The notes beneath the pieces are model-generated. The model had not been told where the DNA came from. It did no database searches and worked only from the letters and a program-made list of their open reading frames with translations. Positions 53,961 through 64,000 of a stretch of DNA of 64,000 nt are shown here, one piece after another (the stretch's first letter is position 1; every line of letters starts with the position of its first letter). The stretch comes from Gambelia wislizenii (Eukaryota > Chordata > Lepidosauria > Squamata > Crotaphytidae), in NCBI GenBank assembly GCA_030847615.1, contig JAUMIR010000001.1, forward strand, positions 88,461,501-88,525,500. Direction: 5' to 3'. The position numbers and the translations under genes were made by a program.

Positions 53961-54594
53961 AAGATGAACAAGAACAAAGGACTCCGAGATAGAGGAAGGT
54001 GTTGAGACTGGTCTGAACAGACATGTGGCTCCAGCCAAGCCTCTGAACTCAACAGACTAACCTCCATGTCATTGAGTAGATCAGGAACTGTATTAGCTAG
54101 TTTGCGTTAGGCATCTTATGTTTATTTTTTATTTTCACCACTTGGCTGAATGTTTGACTATCTCTGTAAATCTACGAATGTACCTGGAAAAGGGAGAGCC
54201 TTTTCCATGAGAACTACCAGTACCTGCATGTATGAACTCTTCTTTGAATAAATAGCTTTTTCTAATCTTTCTTAAGCTGATGCATACACGTGCCTTGTTT
54301 TGCTTGGTTATTTTTTCTCTCTCTTTGGGAAAGAAGGAAGGGGGAGGTACATTTCTACAAGTAGCAGATAGTAGAGAAAGGAACCCACTGTGTGAAAAAG
54401 GGGGTAGATTCAAAGGGTAGTGGTGGTGATACTGAAAGGGGGACATAATTTAGGGGAATTCCCAGGCAGAGGAATCCCAAGATTATGTCTCAAAAGGGCA
54501 ACTTAGGGGTCCTCAGGAAGACCCCCCCCCAGCTGTATCATGCCACTAAACACTACAAATGGGACAGCAGTTAAAACCATTTAAAAACACTTAT
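53961..54594. other. No recognisable feature
   Basis: Unassigned sequence. A poly-C patch lies near 54520. Confidence 0.4.
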
Positions 54595-55315
54595 TTAAAT
54601 GTGAAAAAAATCATTCAAGCCCCCCCAAACTTTAGTAAACAGCCATGTTTTTACCTGGCACCAGTATGACAGCAAGGTTGCTGCTGATTTGGCCTCTAAG
54701 AATGGGCATTCCACTGTTGGGGTGTCACGGTAGGGAAGGCCCTCTCCCATGTCCTCCCACACAACACATTGCCCTGACTGATGGGACACAGGGCTCATCT
54801 CCATGAGCCAGAACACACCAGCTCCCTGCCAATGTATCCTGCCCACAGATCACACCTGTTCCTCCCCTGTACTTGTAAGGAACAGGATGGAGTCCAGACT
54901 AGTACACTGGCTGGTCTCTGCAGCCACTGGCACCAGTGTCCCACTTTCTTCAGCCAGGAAGCTGACCCACAGCACTTGAAAACCCCCCCACACATGTGAC
55001 TGGCCTGGTCATGTGCTGTGGGCCTGCTCTCTGGCCGTGGAAGAGCGACGACAGATGGCATGCCAGAATGGGCTCCTGTGGTCACGTGGGGCCTGATCCA
55101 TTTTTTGCCGGTGCAAGTGGATTTTACCAGGTATTATTTTAAACTGGTGTAACAGTCCATATCCCAATATTTCTCCCATCTTGGCTCTGTCTTTTCCTCG
55201 GGGGTCACAAGGACTGCCTGGGGGAAAAATGGGGCAAAAGCCTTGCATCATTTGGATTGCAGGGCTCAAAGATGGGTCTAGGACGGGGTAAATGGCCAGT
55301 ATTGGGAAACCAAAA
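54595..55315. mobile_element. Second member of the 37329 element family
   Basis: GGGGTCACAAGGACTGCCTGGGGG...GGATTGCAGGGCTCAAAGATGGG parallels GGTGGTGAGGACTGCCCAGGGG...GGACTGCAGGGCTCTGAGATGGG at 37757-37835. CATGTGACTGGCCTGGTCATGTGC parallels CATGTGACCGGCCTTGGTTACATGC at 37526. Boundaries are uncertain and the termini look degraded. Confidence 0.55.
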
Positions 55316-56473
55316 CAAAAGGTCCCCTGTAGCAGAACTCAGACTTTGGGCAGGCCAACACAGAAAGGTATGCTCTTTCAAGTATTAAGATCCCAGGCTT
55401 TTTAGGGGATTTGAATGTCATTACCAACACCAGACCCAGACCCAGAGCATATTGCTAGCCAGTATAGAATCTATTTTTTATATTGGCATCTTGTAATTTC
55501 TCTTAGGAACTAAAGGCAGTGTACGTGGTTTGACCCCCCCCCCATTTTTGATCCTCAGAACAATCTTGTGAAGTGGATTAAGCTGAGAGATATTGATAAA
55601 GGGGTCCAGGTGTTCTCTTGTCTGGCAAGACTGGACTTCCCACAAGCAACAGTTTGGCCACTGTGTGGATAAATGCAGGACTAGATTGGTTTGATCATCT
55701 GACAGGCCCAAGGTCATTCAGAGCAACTCATTGCTGAGTAGAGATTTGTACCTTGTTCTCTCCAGTTTTGGAACATGTTGTCATGTTATGTGATCTCCTT
55801 GATGTTTTTACTGCAACAGATTAACAAGGCTACCTGCCTGTAGATTTTTCTGGACATTATGGCAGGGAGCCAAACACATGGCTGTTATTTTTTAGCAGAT
55901 GCTTAATGTGGCATTTCATTTTTCTGTAACATCAGCCAACTTTTCAACACTGTTGTAAGATTGCCAAGATAATGTATAACCTGCACCTTGATCACATGAC
56001 CATTGCTCTGTAAATGCTGCAATTTTTTTAAACAATTTGTTTCAGATTATATGAAATTCTCTTTGGACTGTGTTTCCTGGTAAAATCCATGCATGTCATA
56101 AAGGTTTAATAAAAGAAGATCCGTAAAAAAATAGACATAGCTAAAATATGTTTAAATGAGGCACAGAAAACCTACGACAACATTATTTTAATTCTCTTCC
56201 TTGTGTTTTCATATACAGAAAATGTATAAACATTATATCAGCAATTTTTCTCCCCTTCTTTATCCTGTGGAAAAAAAGAAAAAAATGTGACAATAAAAAA
56301 GGTAGGTATGTTCCTCTGAATAAAAATGTTCTAAATAATAAAGCAGTTGAAGACACAGGCAATAAAACATAAATTTCTATAGCACATCATTCCATCATGC
56401 TATACCCAAGCAAGGCATTTTATTTATGACAGCAATTTGTTGTTCTCTTTAACTTCCCATTATTTATAACAGA
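55316..56473. other. No recognisable gene
   Basis: AT-rich unassigned sequence. I see no coding or repeat signature. Confidence 0.4.
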
Positions 56474-56660
56474 GGAGATTATCAGAGTCATCCAAAAAGT
56501 ACCTTAGCAGAACACCAGGGTAATGTTTCTGTCCCGCGAAAAGGACTTGGTTTCAGACGTCCTCGTTGCATTCTGCTCCTGTGCTACAGACATTAGGAAT
56601 GCATTGCTTTTCATTGATGGGAAGCTTTTCAGACAGGCTGTATATAAAATGAGCAAAATG
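56474..56660. mobile_element. Truncated Harbinger-like element
   Basis: GGAGATTATCAGAGTCATCC at the left matches the terminus of the 19299 family. CATTCTGCTCCTGTGC and TTTTCATTGATGGGAAG also match the family interior. No matching right terminus is found. Confidence 0.55.
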
Positions 56661-58412
56661 TATCAGCTTCTACCTTTTTCAGTTGCTAAAGATGAAACTG
56701 AGTTGAGAATGAAACTGAGAATATAATAAATATTCATATATTTTATGTGTGTTTGTGTATACAGTATAATAAAAATAATAATACTGTATTTAATTATATA
56801 CAATATATCTGTTTGGATATATTATTATATATATTACTGATGTTCCTGTAGGCTTTAATCTGTATTGTTAACAAAGTATTTTGATAATATTTTAAAAGTC
56901 ACTGTTAATATTTTGTAAGCCACTTTGAATCCTGTATGAAAAACGAATGAATGCATAAAATGAAGGCTGATGAGAACTGTAGTCTGAGCCATCGGGGTGG
57001 GGGAGGAGAGGAACACTTCTCCACCTTTGTGATAAACATTTTTATTAAATGTTTAGGAAAGATTGGCCAGAGCAGCCACCTGAGAACTGTTGCCAACTGG
57101 ACATCTTGGATTGCCCATTGAACACAAGCACATCAAATCAAGTCAAATCAAATCAAATCACAAATCAATCAGTCTTTGAAGCTGATGGCTGCACATGTGC
57201 AGTTTTGATTAGGGCCTGGGCTGCCAAAAAGTACTCTTTGGGGAGATGCTTGAACTTTGTTCTAAAGGCAGGACCAGGAGGAACTCAGATGGCTGAAAGA
57301 CCATCAGAAGAATGCCATTTGCTTTGAAAGCAGAGTGGTTTTCTTAAAATGAAGAAAAGCCAGGATATTTATAATGATTTCTCATGAATTATAACAGGGG
57401 TGGAAATTGTGCAGCTTCCAAATGCGGATGAAGAACAAGTCCCAGCAGCCTAGCCAGCATAGCCAGTGGTGAAGAATGCTGGGGGTTGCAGTTAAGCAAC
57501 TATACAATAAGCCATTAATAAAAATGAGAAATAATTTGAACTACAATAATAACAAAAATATACCATTTGGAAAACAGACAAATTATTAATCATTAACTAG
57601 GAGGTCACACATAATTACTAGGTGGAAACAGTGTTCTTCTGATATTTAAACCATACAAATCTATACATGCCTACTAGAAAGTAATTTATTTATTTATTTA
57701 TTTATTTAGAATTTATTTCAGGCATTTGTTTATAACCTCCTGACCTCCACCAGGGGCCCCAAGACCCAAGGCTTGTCTACATAAGCCCCCCAAAACTCTA
57801 GTGCCCTGCAGAAAAAGGAAATCACAGCAGCTGCGACTTGTCTTAATGGTGGATTTTTGCTCAGCAGATCCCATAAACACTGCATGTTAGATGATAGCTC
57901 TGGTGCGGGGGCAGTGGGACGGTGATGAGGGAGGAGAGAGAAATGGGGAAGGGAGAGGAGGGTGAGTGAGTCCTCCTTCCTTCCTTTGCTTTCTGCGGCG
58001 GTGGGACAACATTGGCTGTGGTGGAGGGGGACTGGGAAAAGAAGGAGAGGATGGCAGCCGCCCTCCTACCTTCTTCAATCCCCGATCACTCCCATAAAAA
58101 AATGGTGGCAGTGGGCACTCACCCTGCAACTCAGCCCTTCACCCTGTGCTCATCTGGCCAATCAGGTTTGCCTTTCCACTTATATGAGGAAGCGAGACAT
58201 GTTGAATAGCTTGTCCTAATGAGCAGAAATGCATGCCCTTGAATTGTTTTTTTAAAAGTCGGGATAAGCTGCGAAGGCTTTTCTTGTGTACTTTTTGGTC
58301 TTTTTGGCCCCCCCCCTCCTTCACAATACGATGAGACAATGTGGGGTCCCATTAAGAAAGCTAATTTTCTGAGCAAATTCTGTGAGGGGTAATTTCACTG
58401 TACACACTGTTA
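56661..58412. other. Unassigned DNA with simple repeats
   Basis: AT-rich 56720-56900, (TCAAA)n near 57132-57165, (TTTA)n at 57678-57712, and a MITE-like phrase at 57400-57500. GGCTTGTCTACATAAGCCCCCC at 57771 resembles a Harbinger-like terminus. There is a G/A-rich patch at 57900-57970. No gene. Confidence 0.4.
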
Positions 58413-59200
58413 CACACTCCCTTGTCGTGGGAGAGAGGCTTGCGTACCCTAATGATGTTTTGAGCTATGCTGGCGGTGGCATAATAGCCACTGGTAGGGT
58501 CTCCCATGCCAGACAGGTCAAAACCGAAGGGTCTGACAAAGAGCGTCAAAGGGCAGGATGGGCTCTCTAGCCTTGTGGCAACCGTCCTAGGAGAAGGAAA
58601 ACTCCAATCCCAAACCCGGGCAGATGGTGCTCGTCCAACCCTGTAAGGTCAACCATCTAAGAGAAGGAAACTCTAATCAAACCTACGGCCCGAGGACCTC
58701 ACTGCCACGTCCATGCTTGCAAGGCCACGGCAGATGAATCTCTGGTTTAAAGGGTGAGGCCAGTTCTGTGCACGCTGCGCTCCACCAGAAAAATCCATTG
58801 CACAGGCTCGAAGGACAAATCCATTTCCAAAAAAGCCCTATAGCGACTGGCGAGGGACGAAACCGGCAGGTGTAAAGATGCACTGGAAGCCGCAGCCCCA
58901 ACCCTGCATGCAGGCGGTTCAGGACATTGGTCGCTCAAGCCTGACCCGGGATATGACAGTCTTGTTCGGCAGCATTCTGAACGACCAAGCAGCCTTTTTT
59001 AAGGAGAGCACTGCTTGCTCCATATGGAGAGGGGCCTAGAAAAGGTGGCCTAAAGAAAGCTCATCCCCAACTACCTGGTTGGCTAGCCGCGGCCAACGGG
59101 AATCTTCTGATGCGGTCAAACCAAGGCAAAGAAACAAAGGCACACACCGGCCTCCAAAGGTGTAAATAAACTGACACTTGCATGCTGGAACATCAGAACC
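58413..59200 (+). promoter_or_regulatory. 5' UTR / internal promoter region of the RTE LINE
   Basis: About 790 bp upstream of the first ATG, rich in CpG and short repeated words (AGGAGAAGGAAAACTC at 58590, AAGAGAAGGAAACTC at 58660). It should hold the internal promoter, but no TATA or known motif is evident. The in-frame open stretch 59111-59200 at its end encodes endonuclease residues (see the CDS). Confidence 0.5.
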
Positions 59201-62200
59201 ATGCAAGACTCTGAAGATAGTGGACGGCCTGAGCGTTGTTCTGCCCTAGTAGCCCTTGAACTATCACGGCTTAATATTGACATCGCTGCTCTTAGTGAAG
59301 TTCGCTTCCATGAGGAAGGCAGCCTTAAAGAACATGGCGCCGGCTACACACTTTACTGGTCTGGCAAACCCAAAACCGAAAAACATCTGTCAGGAGTAGG
59401 CTTCATGATTAAAAACTCCATTGCCTCCAAACTCGAAACCTTGCCAACAGGACACTCTGATCGCATTATTTCCTTACGCCTCCCACATGTTGTTCTCTTT
59501 AGTATATATGCCCCAACTATGCAAGCCGACCCTGTAGAGAAAGACAAATTCTACACAGACCTACGCCAACTCATACAAAAAGTCCCTGTAGAAGATAAAA
59601 TTATTATCCTTGGTGACTTCAATGCCAGAGTAGGAAAGAACTCCGAAGCCTGGAAAGGTGTCTTAGGCAAGCATGGTGTTGGAAATTGCAATGATAACGG
59701 ACGCCTCCTGCTAGAATTCTGTGCAGAACAACAGCTGACTATTACAAACACAATCTTTCAGCAGAAAGATAGCTTGAAGACAACCTGGATGCATCCCCGA
59801 TCCAAACATTGGCACCTCATTGACTACGTTCTAGTCCGTCAGAGAGACATTCGTGATGTCCGTCATACACGAGTGATGCCCAGTGCAGAATGCCAAACAG
59901 ATCATCGCCTTGTCAGATGTAAACTAAATCTTCATCTTAAGTTCAAACCTAAGAGGGGTGGCATCTTAAAGAAGAGACTCCAAGTCAACAATCTTCAACA
60001 AGCTACCATGAGAGACAACTTCCAGGCAAATCTACAAACGAAACTTGAAGACCATCCTACAGATCCTTCTCCTACAGTGCTTTGGCAACATATCAAAAAC
60101 AGTATCCTCCAGTCTGCAGAAGAATCCCTTGGCTTCTCCCACAAGAAAAATCAAGAGTGGTTTGATGAAAACAACCAAGAGATCCAGGAGCTGTTGGCAA
60201 GGAAGAGAGCTGCTCACCAGGCATACCTCGCCCAGCCAACCTGTCATGTAAGAAAAGCAGCTTTCCGCCTCACATGTAGCAAACTACAACAAAAACTCCG
60301 AGACATGCAGAACAAGTGGTGGATCAATATAGCAGAAAAGACACAATGCTGTGCAGATCTGGGTGATCATAGAGGATTTTATGAAGCTCTTAAAGCAGTG
60401 TTTGGACCTACTTATCAGGTCCAAAGCTCCTTATACAGTACAGATGGTCAAACATTAATTACTGATAAAGCCTCCATCCTAAATCGTTGGGCTGAACATT
60501 TTCAAAGTCTCTTTAGCGCCAACCGAGTAGTCCAAGCCTCAGCTATCCAATATATGATACAAAAACCAATGAAAAATGAATTGGACATAGCTCCCACTTT
60601 GGAAGAGACCCTTAAGGCCATACAGCAGATGAAAAACGGCAAGGCAGCTGGGATTGATGGAATCCCACCTGAAGTTTGGAAACACGGAGGTCATGCACTC
60701 CACGAAAAATTTCACGAATTCCTTGTGAATTGCTGGGAAAAAGGGGAACTGCCATCAGACCTCCGAGATGCAGTCATCATCACCCTGTACAAGAAAAAAG
60801 GAGCAAAATCCGATTGCTCAAACTATCGAGGCATAACACTGCTCTCTATTGCTGGAAAAATCCTTGCAAGGATACTCCTGAACAGGTTAGTTCCTGCTAT
60901 TGCAGAAGAACTTCTCCCTGAAAGCCAATGTGGCTTCAGAGCCAATAGGAGCACTACAGACATGGTATTTGCCCTTAGGCAACTGCAAGAAAAATGTAGG
61001 GAGCAGAACAAGGGTCTCTATGTAACATTTGTCGACCTCACCAAAGCCTTTGACACTGTAAGTAGAAAAGGTCTGTGGCAGATCCTGGAAAGACTAGGAT
61101 GTCCCCCCAAATTCCTTAAAATGATTATCTTGCTACACGAGGGACAGCGTGGTCAAGTCAGATATGGCGATGCTCTTTCAGAGCCCTTTCTAATAACTAA
61201 TGGAGTGAAGCAAGGTTGTGTTCTTGCACCAACTTTATTTACAATCTTCTTTAGCACGATGCTCCAAAGGGCTATGGCAGAGCTTGAAGAAGACGACGGC
61301 ATCTATATACGCTACCGTACTGATGGTAGCTTGTTTAACTTAAGCCGTCTGAGGGCTCACACTAAGACTCTAAACTATCTAGTCCGTGAGCTGCTCTTCG
61401 CCGATGATGCTGCCCTTGTTGCCCACACAGAAGCAGCTCTGCAGCGCCTAACATCCTGCTTTGCAACAGCTGCAGAGCTGTTTGGGCTAGAAGTCAACCT
61501 GAAGAAAACAGAAGTTCTTTACCAGCCTGCACCACAGGACGAACACCACCATCCCCACATTGCCGTCGGCAAATCAGTGCTCAAGTCCGTTCAGCAGTTC
61601 ACCTACCTGGGAAGCATCATCTCCTCAGATGCCAAGATTGACAAAGAGATCGATCACAGATTAGCAAAGGCATATAGTGCATTTGGAAGACTTCACAAAA
61701 GAGTCTGGAGCAATAAACACCTGAGGCAAAGCACAAAAATCAGTGTGTATAGAGCCATCGTACTGTCTATCCTCCTTTATGGATCTGAAACATGGGTCAC
61801 CTATCGCCACCACCTACGACTCCTCGAGCGCTTTCATCAGCGCTGTCTACGCACAATCCTAAATATACACTGGACTGACTATGTGACGAATGTTGCTGTC
61901 CTTGAACAAGCAGGGATCACCAGCATTGAGGCCATGATATTGAGAACACAGCTGCGCTGGGCAGGGCACGTTTCTAGGATGGAGGACCATCGCCTCCCAA
62001 AAATACTACTCTACGGTGAACTCGCCACGGGTCAGCGTAAGAGGGGCGCTCCAAAAAAGCGATACAAAGACTCCCTGAAACAACATCTCAGGCTTGGCCA
62101 AATTGATCACCAACAGTGGTCCGCCCTGGCCTCACATCGGGAGGCATGGGGACGCACTATCCACAATGCTGCAGCCTTATTTGAGAACTCACGACGAACA

Positions 62201-62359
62201 AGTCTTGAAGAGAAACGACAACGCAGAAAGAATCACAACCCAAAAACATCACCCAAGGAGACCTTCTGCTGTGCTTTTTGCAACCGGACTTGTTTATCTC
62301 GGATTGGCCTTTTTAGTCATCAGCGCGCTTGCAGAAAGCGCGGGATGAGTCCTTCCTGA
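59201..62359 (+). CDS. RTE-type LINE ORF: APE endonuclease-reverse transcriptase (1052 aa from ATG)
   Basis: Nicks target DNA and reverse-transcribes the LINE RNA at the nick. Endonuclease, residues 1-240: SEVRF (E33), SIYAPT (Y103), GDFNAR (D139, N141), LIDYVL (D208), TDHRLV (D234, H235). RT, about 470-770: GKAAGIDGIPPEVW, ITLYKKKG, NYRGITLLS, VDLTKAFD (D612), VKQGCVLAPTLF, FADD (733-736). C-terminus: TYLGSIISSD, WAGHVSRMEDHRLPK, then a Cys/His motif (C1024, C1027, C1031, H1040, C1044). No stop or frameshift. Oddity: the frame is open upstream from 59111, and 59168-59200 encodes KLTLACWNIRT, the conserved start of this endonuclease with its catalytic asparagine, but no in-frame ATG lies between the stop at 59108 and 59201. 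Either a non-AUG start is used or an upstream start was lost by mutation. RTE group is likely; exact clade uncertain. Confidence 0.93.
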   Translation: MQDSEDSGRPERCSALVALELSRLNIDIAALSEVRFHEEGSLKEHGAGYTLYWSGKPKTEKHLSGVGFMIKNSIASKLETLPTGHSDRIISLRLPHVVLFSIYAPTMQADPVEKDKFYTDLRQLIQKVPVEDKIIILGDFNARVGKNSEAWKGVLGKHGVGNCNDNGRLLLEFCAEQQLTITNTIFQQKDSLKTTWMHPRSKHWHLIDYVLVRQRDIRDVRHTRVMPSAECQTDHRLVRCKLNLHLKFKPKRGGILKKRLQVNNLQQATMRDNFQANLQTKLEDHPTDPSPTVLWQHIKNSILQSAEESLGFSHKKNQEWFDENNQEIQELLARKRAAHQAYLAQPTCHVRKAAFRLTCSKLQQKLRDMQNKWWINIAEKTQCCADLGDHRGFYEALKAVFGPTYQVQSSLYSTDGQTLITDKASILNRWAEHFQSLFSANRVVQASAIQYMIQKPMKNELDIAPTLEETLKAIQQMKNGKAAGIDGIPPEVWKHGGHALHEKFHEFLVNCWEKGELPSDLRDAVIITLYKKKGAKSDCSNYRGITLLSIAGKILARILLNRLVPAIAEELLPESQCGFRANRSTTDMVFALRQLQEKCREQNKGLYVTFVDLTKAFDTVSRKGLWQILERLGCPPKFLKMIILLHEGQRGQVRYGDALSEPFLITNGVKQGCVLAPTLFTIFFSTMLQRAMAELEEDDGIYIRYRTDGSLFNLSRLRAHTKTLNYLVRELLFADDAALVAHTEAALQRLTSCFATAAELFGLEVNLKKTEVLYQPAPQDEHHHPHIAVGKSVLKSVQQFTYLGSIISSDAKIDKEIDHRLAKAYSAFGRLHKRVWSNKHLRQSTKISVYRAIVLSILLYGSETWVTYRHHLRLLERFHQRCLRTILNIHWTDYVTNVAVLEQAGITSIEAMILRTQLRWAGHVSRMEDHRLPKILLYGELATGQRKRGAPKKRYKDSLKQHLRLGQIDHQQWSALASHREAWGRTIHNAAALFENSRRTSLEEKRQRRKNHNPKTSPKETFCCAFCNRTCLSRIGLFSHQRACRKRGMSPS

Positions 62360-62396
62360 ATCTTCGTTTGCGAAGAAAAGCCAGAGAGAGAGAGAG

Positions 62397-63619
62397 ACTG
62401 TTAGGTAAGTGTGCACAGAACTGTAGGCCAAATTAAGTCACATTCTAGTCCTTTTTCAGATGTTTGTCTGAAACTGTGATGGCTATAAGTGGATAGAGGT
62501 GTAGGGTAATCAATACTGTTCTTCAGTCTGTCTGCCATCCATCCCCCTTGGCCCCCAAACTTCCCATGTTGTTGAGCTGAAGAATCTTAAGGGATGCTCT
62601 GGATGAGCTCATTATCACTCTGGGGAATGGCCTTGCCTTGCAGACAGCCTCCCCGCCCCCGCCACATGGCTGTGAGTGCTCTATGTACAGTACTGTACTT
62701 GCTTTTCCCCATTTCTTTAAAGCTTGTGTGTTATGCTCTCATGAGTAACAGACTCAAACCCTGTGAGACCACAGGATCTGAACAATGCCCACTCTTCTCT
62801 TACTGTGACCACTCTGCCCGCTTTTCACCAAGCTGGCAATTCTTTCCCTCTGCAGATCAAGTAAAATGGGTGACAAAAGCTTGCCATAAATATGTGATTT
62901 TTTTGGTAAGTCCTTCTTTCTCCATGAAGTGTCTGAGACCTAATCATTTTAGGGTTCATAGAGAAGTGTAGTGATACCTCTGCCCCCTGGGCACAGACAC
63001 ACATTGCACTCCTCATGAAACCTTTACCAATGAAGGCCTGATCCAGAGCTTGGGAATGTTACTTTTTGGGGTACAGCACCCAGAATCCCTAGCTAGTGAC
63101 CATACTTGATGGGGGATTTGGGGAGCTGCAATTCAGAAAGGAACTTTCCCAAGCTCCAGCTTGACTTGCCAGGGCTGAGAGTCAAATGCAGTTTATTTTA
63201 CAGTAACAGTTGCACTTTTCCCAGGGCACAAAGGAAGGTAGACGAAGTCTGCTGGCTCTGGAGAGCCTATTTTTCTCATGTCTTGCTTCCCTCATGGCTG
63301 CCGTGCCCATGGATTTTTGCTTCTGCAGCCACCACCCATGCCCATAATTATGCCAGAGCAGTGCACCAGCAGGATCCTGGCCAGCATCTGTTGCTCACAT
63401 GGCTGTAAGAAAGTGAAGCGCCATCATTGGAGACACCAGTGGAATAGATGTTGCTCCTACTGTTTCCGAGTGTCTGAAATAAGGATCTGCTTAGTTGTGT
63501 TCTTCATTGCAGCAGTTATCCTTTGTGCCATATAACTAAACAAAGATCACCAAAAATCAGACTGCTCCTGTCTGAGTATTCTACCCCTTCATCTGTATAT
63601 TCTACTTCCAGGTTTTTGT
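62397..63619. other. No recognisable gene
   Basis: Unassigned sequence. About 63040-63150 (GGGTACAGCACCCAGAATCCCTAGC...GGAGCTGCAATTCAGAAAGG) is a phrase of an old fold-back MITE. Confidence 0.4.
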
Positions 63620-63757
63620 GGTATTACAGGCAAAGTACAGCCCTCCAGATGTTGTTGGACTGCAAGTACTCCTCAACAGGGGCTATGCTGCCTAGGGTAG
63701 GGATGATAAAAGTTGCAGGCCAACAACATCTGGAGGGCTGCATTTTGCCCACCCTGT
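63620..63757. mobile_element. hAT-like palindromic MITE
   Basis: CAGGCAAAGTACAGCCCTCC and GGAGGGCTGCATTTTGCCC...CCCTG are inverted repeats, with CAGATGTTGTTGG / CCAACAACATCTG inside. The left flank ends TATTA and the right flank begins TATTA, a 5-bp match where 8 would be expected. Confidence 0.65.
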
Positions 63758-64000
63758 ATTAAAATTTAATGGAACTCTGGGACTTAGCTCATTTATGGCA
63801 CAAACTGCACACAATGTTAAATGCATAGTTTTGCATTGTATTATATAAAAACTTTTAAATAACAATCATGTTCATGAAGCTGTGATTTGACACTGGATGG
63901 AAACTGCCATTGATGCCAGAGTCAGCTTCCCTTTAAGGTCAAGTAGCTTCAGAGGGATGCTTCTTAGTAGAGCCATGGTGTGTGTAAAAATGTTATCCAT
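63758..64000. other. No recognisable feature
   Basis: Unassigned window end. Confidence 0.4.

Larger units (their letters stand above)
58413..62396 (+). mobile_element. RTE-type LINE, probably full length
   Basis: A GC-richer 5' UTR (from about 58413), a single long ORF with endonuclease and RT, and a very short 3' UTR ending in (GA)n, the plan of RTE-group LINEs. ACTGTTA occurs just before (58406-58412) and just after (62397-62403) and is a plausible 7-bp target duplication fixing both ends. 3' fragments of the same family at 3436, 29632, 34732 and 35631 share its exact 3' end. Confidence 0.85.

Noticed and set aside
59108..59200. Splice acceptor explaining the missing RTE start
   Set aside because: No convincing polypyrimidine tract with AG at a suitable place is visible, and RTE elements are not known to splice. 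Left as an unresolved start instead.
62094..62348. Second frame over the RTE C-terminus (also at 3399-3701)
   Set aside because: It overlaps the real C-terminal zinc region in another phase and recurs only because the LINE copies are similar.

Overview
The window looks like intergenic or intronic DNA of a squamate reptile, most likely a lizard. It is moderately AT-rich and I could identify no cellular gene with confidence. The lineage is inferred from its repeats: CR1 LINEs ending in ATTCTATG-type tails, tRNA-derived SINEs whose 3' tail ends in ACAACAACAAC-like repeats, a young RTE-type LINE, a Penelope-like inverted terminal repeat, an L1 3' end, and many small DNA transposons (Harbinger-like, hAT-like, Tigger-like, mariner). 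A Ty1/copia element sits among them.

Layout. 1-1.2 kb: C-rich minisatellite. 1.2-14.6 kb: old sequence with scattered MITEs, SINEs, an RTE 3' fragment (3.4 kb) and a CR1 3' end (9.3-9.9 kb). 14.6-15.4 kb: Penelope-like inverted terminal repeats. 18.2-21.4 kb: a CR1 copy split by a Harbinger-like element that is itself split by an opposite-strand CR1, plus a second MITE in the CR1 tail. 23.0-23.6 kb: Harbinger-like element. 23,986-29,550: complete Ty1/copia element with indistinguishable 675-bp LTRs, a TTTAT target duplication and one intact 1321-codon gag-pol frame. 29.6-31.4 kb: 5'-truncated RTE copy split by a MITE. About 31.8-41.7 kb: one decayed APE-type LINE (ORF1-like, endonuclease, RT, C-terminal region, 3' UTR with AATAAA) broken up by at least eight later insertions. 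One of these is a 1.6-kb GC-rich block of unknown origin with an exon-like stretch. 41.7-58.4 kb: dispersed repeats, three SINEs (one hit by an L1) and several fold-back MITEs. 58,413-62,396: near full-length RTE-type LINE with an open 1052-codon frame. The rest has little recognisable content.

How it fits together. Only two elements keep long intact coding capacity: the copia element, which carries everything needed for LTR retrotransposition in one frame, and the RTE LINE, whose near-identical 3' fragments elsewhere in the window show recent activity. The MITEs have no transposase of their own here and must have been moved in trans. The nested insertions give a relative chronology: the large LINE and CR1 copies are oldest, then the Harbinger-like and hAT-like MITEs, then the RTE, copia and L1 insertions.
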